Of a stretch of 7,678 nucleotides of DNA, positions 1 through 4,479 are shown piece after piece; within the stretch, counting starts at the first letter, position 1; each line of letters opens with the position of its first letter. The notes below the pieces were generated by a model. That model had not been told where the DNA came from, did no database searches, and worked only from the letters and a program-made list of their open reading frames with translations. Origin of the DNA: CBHTSZ01 sp966095765 (GTDB lineage: Bacteria > Patescibacteriota > Saccharimonadia > Saccharimonadales > Saccharimonadaceae); the NCBI GenBank assembly GCA_966095765.1, contig CBHTSZ010000008.1, forward strand, positions 1-7,678, in the 5' to 3' direction. The position numbers and the translations under genes were made by a program.

Positions 1-30
1 TTAAGTAGGGTGCATCGCCTATAGATTAGT
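1..30 (+). promoter_or_regulatory. Class B promoter with inverted repeat
   Basis: TTAAGTA at 1-7 (the first T of the usual TTTAAGTA lies outside the window) acts as TATA box. GTAGG at 5-9 and CCTAT at 18-22 form an inverted repeat with an 8-base gap, so the dyad begins inside the TATA box. The ATG at 31 is 28 bases after the first A of the box, which predicts a leaderless or near-leaderless transcript. The same arrangement recurs at 939-960 and 6606-6628. Confidence 0.7.
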
Positions 31-480
31 ATGGCAATGCAAACACCCGAGAATGCCATCATGAACCGCGAAGACATTATTCTGGTCGATGGCCCTGAGC
101 AACTGAGCCAAGAGACGGATCTGACTATCGAGGAGGCTATCGCTCTCACTGACGTGATCGAGACTCGTGCGGGAAACCGTTCGGACGGTCGAAAGGATCT
201 GATCATCGAGATCGAAGACTGGATGGCATCGTTTTGGGAAGACGACTACGGCGTCAAGCTCGAAACGTCCTTCCTACTGTGCGGTGAGGTCGCTGATTAC
301 AGCGAGAAGGCATGGAAGCTGTACGGCTGCTACCTCGTCAACAAAGACGGCCTCGAACTGGAGTCGTCAATCACGTCGGCAGTTCAGGTGATCGACCACA
401 GCACCACTGAGTACCCGAAGGAGAAGGGTGAGACGTATCTGGCGAAGTCTGGCACCGTTCAGATTTTCGCACTCGAATAG
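31..480 (+). CDS. Acidic hypothetical protein, 149 aa
   Basis: I do not recognise this protein. It is acidic and looks soluble, with no signal peptide or membrane segment. Residues 1-30 look loosely ordered; 31-48 (LTIEEAIALTDVIETRAG) and 56-70 are likely helical, with a run of alternating Ile/Glu; residues 77-149 alternate hydrophobic and polar residues and read as beta-rich, with Cys84 and Cys100 as the only cysteines. The start at 31 is preferred because it lies at leaderless distance from the TATA box at the window edge; in-frame Met3 and Met11 are possible but fit the promoter less well. It ends 43 bases before the next ATG and forms a single-gene transcription unit, since a new promoter follows at once. 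Confidence 0.85.
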   Translation: MAMQTPENAIMNREDIILVDGPEQLSQETDLTIEEAIALTDVIETRAGNRSDGRKDLIIEIEDWMASFWEDDYGVKLETSFLLCGEVADYSEKAWKLYGCYLVNKDGLELESSITSAVQVIDHSTTEYPKEKGETYLAKSGTVQIFALE

Positions 481-490
481 ACTGAGCGAT

Positions 491-523
491 ACTTTTTTAT
501 AGTAGCATCTCGTAGTAGTTCAC
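491..523 (+). promoter_or_regulatory. Class A promoter (C-T6-ATA)
   Basis: ACTTTTTTATAG at 491-502 is a TATA box of the same form as at 3699-3709 and 4744-4754. The ATG at 524 is 25 bases after its first A, so the message should be leaderless. The downstream part carries two GTAG half-sites (502-505 and 512-515) rather than the full CCTA-N3-TAGG dyad of the other members. Confidence 0.75.
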
Positions 524-775
524 ATGGTTAGCATAGAACCAGGTGACGAACTGATCGACAAGGGCCTCGAAGACGGCGAGAAGGTTGTAGAGGTTGTCGA
601 GATCGCAGACGAGACGGCTGGAGAGTACATGATTCCTGGCCTCGACCAGAGTGTGGCTGAGTACAACGGGACGCCGCCAGGTGAGCCTGTTGTGATCGCA
701 CACTACAACGACCGTGGGAAGAACGAGTATGCCTTCCCGCTGAGCCGACTGGAGGTGCCGCAAGATGAAGATTGA
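524..775 (+). CDS. Small acidic beta-rich protein, 83 aa
   Basis: Unrecognised protein. It opens with a turn-like IEPGDEL segment, continues with alternating hydrophobic residues (KVVEVVEIA, residues 20-28), then PVVIAHYND and YAFPLSRLEVP near the C-terminus. The early Pro-Gly-Asp turn and the closing Pro-x-x-Arg-Leu strand are what small SH3/KOW-like barrels often look like, but this is an impression from the sequence and not a match I can prove. There are no cysteines and no membrane segment. The start sits at leaderless distance from the promoter at 491. The last 11 bases overlap the next gene, whose Shine-Dalgarno lies within this coding region, so translation of the two is probably coupled. 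Confidence 0.85.
   Translation: MVSIEPGDELIDKGLEDGEKVVEVVEIADETAGEYMIPGLDQSVAEYNGTPPGEPVVIAHYNDRGKNEYAFPLSRLEVPQDED
751..757 (+). promoter_or_regulatory. Shine-Dalgarno deciding the start at 765
   Basis: GGAGGTG is complementary to the CACCUCC 3' tail of archaeal 16S rRNA and lies 7 bases before the ATG at 765. It is one of only two strong Shine-Dalgarno sites in the window and supports an otherwise easily missed 54-codon gene. Confidence 0.8.
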
Positions 776-929
776 GCTTGACGTGAGCAAGGCTGCTGCT
801 CGACAGATTGGGCAGGCCATGACGCAACGGGCGAACAAGCTGCACGAGGCGAACCAGGAAGAGCTTGCCTTTGAGCTACTGTCGAAGGCGACTCAGATCG
901 ATCACGAGATTGCGGCTGCGAACGAATAA
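765..929 (+). CDS. Small helical hypothetical protein, 54 aa
   Basis: A short gene reading MKIELDVSKA at the start and ending IAAANE. After a brief beta-like opening (residues 1-7) the rest is rich in Ala, Gln, Glu, Leu and looks like one or two amphipathic helices, which suggests a helical hairpin or a coiled-coil dimer. No family is recognised. The start is well supported by GGAGGTG seven bases upstream. It overlaps the preceding gene by 11 bases in another frame and must be co-transcribed with it from the promoter at 491. It is followed directly by a class B promoter at 939. Confidence 0.8.
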   Translation: MKIELDVSKAAARQIGQAMTQRANKLHEANQEELAFELLSKATQIDHEIAAANE

Positions 930-938
930 CACGAAAGG

Positions 939-968
939 TTTAAGTAGGTACATTCCCTACTATAGTAT
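939..968 (+). promoter_or_regulatory. Class B promoter without a following protein gene
   Basis: TTTAAGTA at 939-946 followed by the dyad GTAGG (944-948), 7-base gap, CCTAC (956-960). CCCTACTATAG at 955-965 is identical to the core at 4763-4773 before the ATPase gene. Using the spacing of the other promoters, transcription should begin at about 968-972. No good open reading frame starts there, so the promoter seems to serve an untranslated RNA or a decayed gene. Confidence 0.65.
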
Positions 969-969
969 A

Positions 970-1080
970 GGCACGCACGGGATACTCGTCGGCGTGAACG
1001 TCCAAGCCATGTCGCGGGAACTGCACCCGCAGTTTCCCGACTGAAGCGACTCTTCAGTCGTGAAGTGGCGGACGTGATGA
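970..1080 (+). ncRNA. Candidate structured small RNA
   Basis: This interval follows a full promoter but holds no convincing gene. It is strongly self-complementary. Arm 1: 1015-1024 (CGGGAACTGC) pairs with 1029-1039 (GCAGTTTCCCG) with one bulged T and a 4-base loop. Arm 2: GACTGAAG at 1039-1046 pairs perfectly with CTTCAGTC at 1052-1059 around the loop CGACT. The two share bases 1039-1041 so they compete or stack at their base. An outer helix can close both: CGTCC (998-1002) with GGACG (1070-1074), and GCCAT (1006-1010) with GTGGC (1065-1069) using one G-U pair. The 3' end is uncertain, since no T-tract is seen before the next TATA box at 1091. It shows no tRNA T-arm. It could also be a cis-acting element. 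Confidence 0.4.
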
Positions 1081-1088
1081 ACCCGACA

Positions 1089-1130
1089 AGTTTAAATACC
1101 CGTAGCTCCTAACAACAAACGCAACTGACC
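1089..1130 (+). promoter_or_regulatory. Divergent TATA promoter with short leader
   Basis: TTTAAATA at 1091-1098 is a consensus-like archaeal TATA box. The ATG is 37 bases after its first A, compared with 24-29 elsewhere, so the message should carry a leader of roughly 10-13 bases. No Shine-Dalgarno and no clear CCTA-N3-TAGG dyad is present, unlike most other promoters here. Confidence 0.65.
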
Positions 1131-2198
1131 ATGAGTGCACAAGAAGCGGAAGAGACGGGAGCGGAACAGGCTGAAGAAGAGCGGGAAGAGTTTGCGTGGC
1201 TGAACCAGACTCCGACGACTGCTCTCAGCGGCGTTCCTGTCGGTATGATTTACGCTGGCTCGCTTAGCCAGCATGAGGAACAGAACGGAACCAGCTTCGG
1301 CATCGTCCTCGAAGACGTTGAGGTCACTGAGGGTGATCTCTATCGGAACGCGGACAAACCCGAAGACGGCTTCACGAAGGGCGACGACGAGAAGCGTGCG
1401 ACGGACTACCGTGTCGTGGACGTGGACGACCGCGACACGACGACGGTCAACGCTGGCGACCAGACGTTCGTCACCGACCGCTCGGGAGCGTCCTTCGAGC
1501 CAGCCGAGTCGTTCGATGAAGACCGCGTGATCGCCTGGTACAACGGCATGTCGGGGCAGATCATCGCACGGACGCTCGACTTCAACGGGCGTCCCTACGC
1601 GGAGTACAAGGACGACGGCTACCTGATGAAGGGGCTGTTCCAGTTCCCTGCTGGCTGGCGGAACGACCGCAGTGCCTGCCTGGACGCTGGTCGAAAGCCG
1701 CGTGTCGCACGGGTTCCGATCCTGCGACCCGAGGCTGACGGTGAGCGGGTGACGATCACCATCGGACGCTACAACGGTGGCCGCATGTACGAGGCTCACG
1801 TCTACGAGGGCGACACGCAGGACGAAGAGGCCGAGTTCGACATGCGCTACGCCGAAGACGCTGACGACGTGCTGGCCGAGGAAGGCGTCAGCATGTCTCT
1901 CTACCACGGAGACGGCTGGCAGGATCGCCCTGCCAACGCCGAGGCGTCTGCTGACGACTTCAACATCGAGGTCGATGCGGCTGGTGGCGTCGAAGACACT
2001 GACGGACTCACGTCGGCACAGGAAGCCTTCGTGGAGTCCACGGTCAACGCCCTGGAGGGCACTGACCTGACGCCTGCCGAAGCGTTCAACGGCGGACTCA
2101 ACGGCCTGATGGAGACTCACGGTGTTGCTGGTGACGTGGAAGAGATCCGCGAAGCCATCTACGCGAACGCGAGTCACCTGAACGAAGACGACCTGTAA
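1131..2198 (+). CDS. Acidic hypothetical protein, 355 aa
   Basis: I do not recognise this protein. Residues 1-22 are almost all Ser/Ala/Glu/Gln and likely disordered or helical. Residues 30-160 and 190-262 look beta-rich and loop-rich, with many Asp and Gly. Notable segments are RVIAWYNGMSGQIIARTLDF (132-151), GLFQFPAGWR (168-177) and ITIGRYNGGRMYEAHVYEG (209-227). Residues 293-350 turn into Ala/Glu-rich helices, suggesting a separate C-terminal helical domain. There is one cysteine (183), and no signal or membrane segment. Codons end in C or G more often than in the surrounding small genes, as in a highly expressed gene. It has its own promoter type and is followed after two bases by a 52-residue partner. 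It could be an abundant viral DNA-binding or structural protein, but nothing seen proves either. Confidence 0.9.
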   Translation: MSAQEAEETGAEQAEEEREEFAWLNQTPTTALSGVPVGMIYAGSLSQHEEQNGTSFGIVLEDVEVTEGDLYRNADKPEDGFTKGDDEKRATDYRVVDVDDRDTTTVNAGDQTFVTDRSGASFEPAESFDEDRVIAWYNGMSGQIIARTLDFNGRPYAEYKDDGYLMKGLFQFPAGWRNDRSACLDAGRKPRVARVPILRPEADGERVTITIGRYNGGRMYEAHVYEGDTQDEEAEFDMRYAEDADDVLAEEGVSMSLYHGDGWQDRPANAEASADDFNIEVDAAGGVEDTDGLTSAQEAFVESTVNALEGTDLTPAEAFNGGLNGLMETHGVAGDVEEIREAIYANASHLNEDDL

Positions 2199-2200
2199 AG

Positions 2201-2359
2201 ATGGACGAAACTGCTGAAGCGGAGATGCAGCTTCACCGTGGCATTATGCTCGGGTGGAAGCTCGCAGCCGTTCACCTTGCAGGGAAGTCGAAGCAATGGG
2301 CTGACAGCACGGAGTCGCTTGACAAGTTGATCGAAGCTATCGAGCAAGAGAACTTGTGA
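2201..2359 (+). CDS. Small helical hypothetical protein, 52 aa
   Basis: This short gene begins MDETAEAEMQ and ends IEQENL. It starts two bases after the stop of the 355-residue protein and so is co-transcribed with it, probably by termination-reinitiation, since no Shine-Dalgarno precedes it. The sequence is almost wholly helix-forming: residues 4-30 with a Leu/Trp/Ala face (IMLGWKLAAVHLAG) and 32-51. The middle stretch is moderately hydrophobic but too short and too charged to be a clear membrane helix. No family is recognised. A T-rich terminator follows at 2365. Confidence 0.75.
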   Translation: MDETAEAEMQLHRGIMLGWKLAAVHLAGKSKQWADSTESLDKLIEAIEQENL

Positions 2360-2364
2360 GGCGA

Positions 2365-2375
2365 CTTTTCTTTTT
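2365..2375 (+). terminator. T-rich archaeal terminator
   Basis: CTTTTCTTTTT begins six bases after the stop of the 52-residue gene. Archaeal RNA polymerase commonly terminates at such T tracts without needing a hairpin. It closes the 1131-2359 operon. Confidence 0.6.
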
Positions 2376-2387
2376 GCGATGAATATG

Positions 2388-2475
2388 TTTTTATTCTGAC
2401 ATGTGATGACAGATCCTAAAACCTTCTGTGCAACCCGACTGGTTCGGCAACTGGTTGGGTTGCACTGAATACCTG
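2388..2475 (+). other. Non-coding interval with hairpin, possible small RNA
   Basis: The stretch 2360-2532 (173 bases) has no gene. After the T-tract comes a TATA-like TTTTTATT at 2388-2395, which predicts a start near 2418. Ten bases later a perfect 9-bp inverted repeat begins: GTGCAACCC at 2428-2436 and GGGTTGCAC at 2457-2465, with a 20-base loop that contains the direct repeat ACTGGTT (2438-2444 and 2450-2456). An RNA hairpin from its own promoter or a dyad binding site both fit. Confidence 0.4.
2428..2465. repeat. 9-bp perfect inverted repeat
   Basis: Arms GTGCAACCC and GGGTTGCAC match exactly, spaced by 20 bases. A smaller CCGA/TCGG helix (2435-2438 with 2443-2446) could form in the loop as an alternative fold. 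Confidence 0.75.
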
Positions 2476-2502
2476 TGGATCTGACATTGGTTAATCGGAA
2501 CA

Positions 2503-2532
2503 TTTATATATTCAACCAACCTACTTTGACGT
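2503..2532 (+). promoter_or_regulatory. TATA promoter with CCTAC half-site
   Basis: TTTATATA at 2503-2510 lies 25-27 bases before the ATG at 2533, so the message should be leaderless. ACCTAC at 2518-2523 matches one arm of the dyad seen in other promoters; the opposing arm is missing (TTTGACGT follows). Confidence 0.7.
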
Positions 2533-2940
2533 ATGAGCGTACCACGACCACAGGACACTGGCTGTACAACCATCGAAGTGATGAACGAGGGTCAAGCGAA
2601 CGGGATTCTATCCATGATCCACGGCATGACCGACGTGTATTACGACGAGCACGAAGAGGTGTATGTTGTTGGCAGTGGTGCTATCCCACCGAAATGGATT
2701 ACTGACCCTGATTGGGAAGACCCGATTCGCGGCACCGATCTCGTGCGTCGTCGCTCTGTCGCTCACTGTCCGAAGTGTGAAGTCGAGGCGAAGATTGATA
2801 AGGGCGAAACAGTGGAAGACCCGTGGACGTATTCGTGTAAGGGCTGCGGTTGGCACTGGGTTTCACCGACCTATGACCTCTCGACTGAAACAGCCGATTC
2901 GGTCGAGAACAAGCAGGACTTGTCCTGCGACGATCAATGA
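2533..2940 (+). CDS. Zinc-ribbon protein, 135 aa
   Basis: The C-terminal half contains a treble of features typical of a zinc ribbon: CPKC at residues 79-82, a 19-residue gap, then CKGCGWHW from 102. Cys79, 82, 102 and 105 should hold one zinc ion. Residues 14-50 form a separate part that looks alpha/beta (EVMNEGQANGILSMIHGM, then DVYYDEHEEVYVVGSGAIPP), followed by a Trp/Asp-rich linker. Such ribbons usually bind nucleic acid or protein partners; the target here is unknown. The start is at leaderless distance from TTTATATA. Its stop overlaps the ATG of another Cys-rich gene by four bases (ATGA), so the two are translated together. Two further cysteines, 11 and 132, are outside the ribbon. Confidence 0.85.
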   Translation: MSVPRPQDTGCTTIEVMNEGQANGILSMIHGMTDVYYDEHEEVYVVGSGAIPPKWITDPDWEDPIRGTDLVRRRSVAHCPKCEVEAKIDKGETVEDPWTYSCKGCGWHWVSPTYDLSTETADSVENKQDLSCDDQ

Positions 2941-3104
2941 AGCAGCTATATCCACGGCTTGACGAGGACGGGAAGCCGTACATCCTGTGTGATTGTATAG
3001 CACGTCGGTATGTGGCAGAGGGGCCTCAGACCGAGTGTACGAAGTGTGGAGCACATTACACGTTCTACGTGGAGCAGACTGCTCCGCCTATAGGAAGAGC
3101 GTAA
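2937..3104 (+). CDS. Small Cys-rich putative zinc protein, 55 aa
   Basis: This protein begins MKQLYPRLDE and carries Cys18, Cys20, Cys34 and Cys37 (CDC, then CTKCGAHY). The second pair is a standard zinc-knuckle CxxC followed by Gly-Ala-His; the first is an unusual CxC, so zinc geometry would be atypical, with His40 as a possible extra ligand. The spacing otherwise fits a single small zinc ribbon. It overlaps the preceding zinc-ribbon gene by four bases (ATGA) and has no Shine-Dalgarno of its own, so it depends on coupled translation. Function unknown; pairing with another zinc-ribbon gene in one unit suggests that they act together. A class A promoter begins at its stop codon. Confidence 0.75.
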   Translation: MKQLYPRLDEDGKPYILCDCIARRYVAEGPQTECTKCGAHYTFYVEQTAPPIGRA

Positions 3105-3135
3105 CTCTTTTATACCACTGGCTCTTAGTAGTCGC
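3100..3135 (+). promoter_or_regulatory. Class A promoter (CTCTTTTATA variant)
   Basis: GCGTAACTCTTTTATAC at 3100-3115 repeats the upstream context GCG(T/G)AAC seen at 3694-3700 and 4321-4326, probably the BRE. The first A of the ATA is 24 bases before the ATG at 3136. TTAGTAG at 3125-3131 is a weak half-site. The TATA region abuts the stop codon of the upstream gene. Confidence 0.75.
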
Positions 3136-3306
3136 ATGGTCAAAGTTAAGATCGAACAGACAACGGTAAGCCCTGGCGACGTGGTAGAAGTACCATCCAT
3201 CGAGTCGCTGGTCGCAATAGAAGCGTTCAGTCGGACACAGGCGTCTCTCTGGTGGGTCGAGCCTGTTGAAGACGAGGAAGTTGAGCGCGAGCGTGTGCGA
3301 ACATGA
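3136..3306 (+). CDS. Small hypothetical protein, 56 aa
   Basis: This protein begins MVKVKIEQTT and has an early VSPGDVVEVPS segment (residues 11-21), then a mixed helix (ESLVAIEAFSR) and LWWVEPV, and ends in a charged tail of Glu and Arg. The Pro-Gly-Asp turn between two strands recalls the opening of the 83-residue protein at 524, but overall similarity is slight. No family is recognised. It is the first gene of a three-gene unit (3136-3646) driven by the class A promoter at 3100; the next ATG comes 11 bases after its stop. No cysteines, no signal or membrane segment. Confidence 0.75.
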   Translation: MVKVKIEQTTVSPGDVVEVPSIESLVAIEAFSRTQASLWWVEPVEDEEVERERVRT

Positions 3307-3317
3307 GCTAACGTGTG

Positions 3318-3470
3318 ATGGTAATTTACGAAGGTGTGGACGAAGAGCTATCAGTCAGGGGACGACCGTATAGCTCTAACTGGGCAAAGATGCTGGCTGT
3401 AAAGCCAGACGAGTCTGGTAAGCCAAAGCACATCCCGAGGGAGAGGATAATTGAGATTCAAGAGCTATGA
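3318..3470 (+). CDS. Small hypothetical protein, 50 aa
   Basis: This protein begins MVIYEGVDEE and is less acidic than its neighbours, with Arg/Lys runs in the middle (SVRGRP, KMLAVKPDESGKPKH). It closes with IPRERIIEI, which resembles the FPLSRLEV closing strand of the protein at 524 and suggests a small beta-barrel fold; this is inference only. No Shine-Dalgarno is visible. In-frame GTG immediately before the ATG (3315) could also initiate. Its stop overlaps the ATG of the next gene by four bases (ATGA), which ties the two genes together in translation. Confidence 0.7.
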   Translation: MVIYEGVDEELSVRGRPYSSNWAKMLAVKPDESGKPKHIPRERIIEIQEL

Positions 3471-3646
3471 GTACCAAAGACAAGGATTACATCATGCAGT
3501 CGCTGGAAGCACAGGAGGGAGAGTCGTTCACTATCCCTGGAGAGGCTCGTGAGATCGAGTATGATTACTACTGGGATGAAGTGAACAAAACGATGATGGT
3601 ACGAGCGAGCTACCTCGTACCAGACGGATGGAGCGGGATTCGGTAA
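3467..3646 (+). CDS. Small hypothetical protein, 59 aa
   Basis: This protein begins MSTKDKDYIM and is the last gene of the 3136-3646 unit, overlapping the gene before it by ATGA. Residues 1-20 look helical; then FTIPGEAREIEYDYYWDE and KTMMVRASYLVPDGW form what looks like a two- or three-stranded sheet rich in Tyr and Trp. No family is recognised and there are no cysteines. A small GC-rich hairpin lies 17 bases downstream at 3663-3676, before the next promoter. Confidence 0.7.
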   Translation: MSTKDKDYIMQSLEAQEGESFTIPGEAREIEYDYYWDEVNKTMMVRASYLVPDGWSGIR

Positions 3647-3662
3647 CTCACTGGTGAAGTCT

Positions 3663-3676
3663 GGCGTTTGCACGCC
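3663..3676 (+). terminator. Small hairpin, possible terminator
   Basis: GGCGT and ACGCC pair perfectly around a TTGC loop in the gap between the gene ending at 3646 and the promoter at 3690. The T-tract that would confirm termination is the TATA box of the next gene, 25 bases further on, so the call is weak. Confidence 0.3.
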
Positions 3677-3689
3677 TAACGTCAGAGTG

Positions 3690-3730
3690 CGGAGCGTAAC
3701 TTTTTTATACCCATAGCACCTATCGTAGGT
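3690..3730 (+). promoter_or_regulatory. Class A promoter with 13-bp operator-like dyad
   Basis: GCGTAAC-TTTTTT-ATAC at 3694-3710 is the BRE/TATA. ACCTA-TCG-TAGGT at 3718-3730 is a perfect inverted repeat with a 3-base centre that ends exactly at the ATG. Its position over the predicted transcription start is where a bound repressor would block RNA polymerase. Confidence 0.8.
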
Positions 3731-3764
3731 ATGAACTGCATCAGAAATGGCTGCAACGACGCTG
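3690..3764 (+). repeat. 75-bp duplication, copy 1 (promoter plus gene start)
   Basis: Bases 3690-3764 match 4316-4390 at 73 of 75 positions; the differences are T/G at 3697/4323 and C/T at 3724/4350. The copy spans the BRE/TATA region, the operator-like dyad, the ATG and the first 11 codons (MNCIRNGCNDA). Similarity stops abruptly at both edges. Confidence 0.95.
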
Positions 3765-3895
3765 GTGAACCGTTCTGCTCTGGACGCTGTAAACACATGC
3801 ACCGAAGCGGGCAAGACCCTGGTAAGTGTGCAAACTGTCAACAGCGCAAGGCAACGCGAGATGGCTACTGCTCACTGCGGTGTAAGAACGCATGA
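3731..3895 (+). CDS. Double zinc-finger microprotein, 54 aa
   Basis: Eight cysteines in 54 residues form two similar modules: Cys3, 8, 16, 20 (C-x4-C-x7-C-x3-C) and Cys33, 36, 47, 51 (C-x2-C-x10-C-x3-C). The second halves, FCSGRCKHM and YCSLRCKNA, align with each other, so the protein seems to be an internal duplication of one short treble-clef-type finger of the FCS/MYM-like kind with its (F/Y)CSxxC signature. These fingers bind nucleic acids or proteins. It is basic between and within the fingers, in contrast with most proteins here, which favours nucleic-acid binding. Its ATG follows the operator dyad directly, so the message is leaderless. The stop overlaps the next ATG (ATGA). Its first 11 codons and promoter recur at 4316-4390. 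Confidence 0.85.
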   Translation: MNCIRNGCNDAGEPFCSGRCKHMHRSGQDPGKCANCQQRKATRDGYCSLRCKNA

Positions 3896-4134
3896 CTGAC
3901 GAGAACGATCAGCGCATGTGGGTCGAGTACACGGTGGAGGCACTTGACAGCGACGGTGAGGTGCTTGCTACAGAGACGACTGATGGCGGTGGTGGTTCCA
4001 TCGAGATCGAGGATGTACAGTTTCACTCGTCGCTGTATGGTATTCATACCTATCGTGTCACGGCGTCTAAGGTGATCTATCGGGATGAAGTCGGTCAAAA
4101 GCACACTATCACTACAGAGATACATGCAGACTGA
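3892..4134 (+). CDS. Acidic beta-rich hypothetical protein, 80 aa
   Basis: This protein begins MTDENDQRMW and reads as a beta-sandwich-like sequence: WVEYTVEALDSDGEVLATETTD (10-31), a Gly4 turn, SIEIEDVQF (36-44), TYRVTASKVIYRD (53-65) and KHTITTEIHAD at the end. Several strands alternate charged and hydrophobic residues. No cysteines, signal peptide or membrane helix; no family recognised. It overlaps the zinc-finger gene by four bases (ATGA) and the following gene by 11 bases, so all three make one operon. Confidence 0.8.
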   Translation: MTDENDQRMWVEYTVEALDSDGEVLATETTDGGGGSIEIEDVQFHSSLYGIHTYRVTASKVIYRDEVGQKHTITTEIHAD

Positions 4135-4306
4135 ACAACATGAAGCGGTCACAATTATCGAAGGCTTTCAAGTTGCTGCGGTTGACGGGGAAGGTTTGTG
4201 TATTGTTGACGAAGATTGCCATTATTGGCGTGTTGTTGGGCACAGTGTTGCTCAAAAACGCGACGATCTCTTGGCTCAGGCGTACAGAGAGGCGATTAAC
4301 AAGTAA
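4124..4306 (+). CDS. Small hypothetical protein, 60 aa
   Basis: This protein begins MQTEQHEAVT. The reading frame is open from an earlier ATG at 4085, which would add 13 residues, but the start at 4124 is preferred: it gives an 11-base overlap with the gene before it, like the pair at 765, and the extra residues are more basic than the rest. Neither start has a clear Shine-Dalgarno. Residues 8-35 look like beta strands (AVTIIEGFQVAAVDGEGLCIVDED) followed by HYWRVVGHSV and a C-terminal helix (KRDDLLAQAYREAI). The pattern of a small sheet with a final helix is plausible for a small binding domain, but no family is recognised. Confidence 0.7.
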   Translation: MQTEQHEAVTIIEGFQVAAVDGEGLCIVDEDCHYWRVVGHSVAQKRDDLLAQAYREAINK

Positions 4307-4315
4307 TTGACGACA

Positions 4316-4390
4316 CGGAGCGGAACTTTTTTATACCCATAGCACCTATTGTAGGTATGAACTGCATCAGAAATGGCTGCAACGACGCTG
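4316..4390 (+). repeat. 75-bp duplication, copy 2
   Basis: Second copy of the segment at 3690-3764, with two substitutions in 75 bases and an offset of 626 bases. It provides the promoter, the dyad and the first codons of the gene at 4357. Past GCTG at 4387-4390 the sequences are unrelated. Confidence 0.95.
4321..4356 (+). promoter_or_regulatory. Class A promoter with 13-bp dyad (duplicated)
   Basis: CGGAAC-TTTTTT-ATAC at 4321-4336, then ACCTA-TTG-TAGGT at 4344-4356, ending at the ATG. The one base change in the dyad centre leaves both arms intact, so the symmetric arms are what is conserved. Confidence 0.8.
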
Positions 4391-4479
4391 CGTATGCGGG
4401 TGACGAGACTCGGCACATCGGTGAGCTACAGAACATCAGCATCGCACTCGCAATGGTTCAGATCGTGGAGGAACAGTAA
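4357..4479 (+). CDS. Chimeric 40-aa protein with zinc-finger N-terminus
   Basis: The first 11 residues, MNCIRNGCNDA, are identical to those of the double zinc-finger protein at 3731. The remaining 29 (beginning AYAGDETRHI, ending QIVEEQ) are unrelated and look like an acidic amphipathic helix. Only Cys3 and Cys8 remain, so the finger cannot fold as in the parent. The simplest reading is that a recombination event placed a copy of the promoter and first codons in front of the tail of another gene, or truncated an older copy. It is followed by a one-base overlap (TAATG) with the next gene, and its last codons hold that gene's Shine-Dalgarno. It may serve mainly as a translated leader for the downstream gene. 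Confidence 0.65.
   Translation: MNCIRNGCNDAAYAGDETRHIGELQNISIALAMVQIVEEQ
4467..4471 (+). promoter_or_regulatory. Shine-Dalgarno for the gene at 4479
   Basis: GGAGG with a 7-base spacer to ATG 4479, the same spacer as for the site at 751. It confirms initiation inside the preceding stop codon. Confidence 0.75.

Noticed and set aside
994..1044. Mini-ORF starting GTG (16 codons) or ATG at 1009 (11 codons)
   Set aside because: Too short, with no Shine-Dalgarno, and it overlaps the strong hairpin, so base pairing explains the sequence better than coding.
970..1080. tRNA or transposon-end hairpin
   Set aside because: No T-arm, anticodon arm or CCA-type ending is seen, and there is no transposase gene or remnant next to it.
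1092..2177. Long open frame on the minus strand (361 codons)
   Set aside because: It is the shadow of the 355-residue gene. It has no promoter, its product is not acidic, and it lies opposite a gene with typical haloarchaeal codon use.
1074..2409. GTGATGA at 1074-1080 and 2403-2409 as box C of C/D guide RNAs
   Set aside because: The first has no well-placed CTGA box D before the next TATA box. The second lies upstream of the predicted start near 2418. Both are probably chance.
4085..4123. Upstream ATG at 4085 for the gene ending at 4306
   Set aside because: It would overlap the previous gene by 50 bases; ATG 4124 gives the short overlap usual here. It cannot be excluded.
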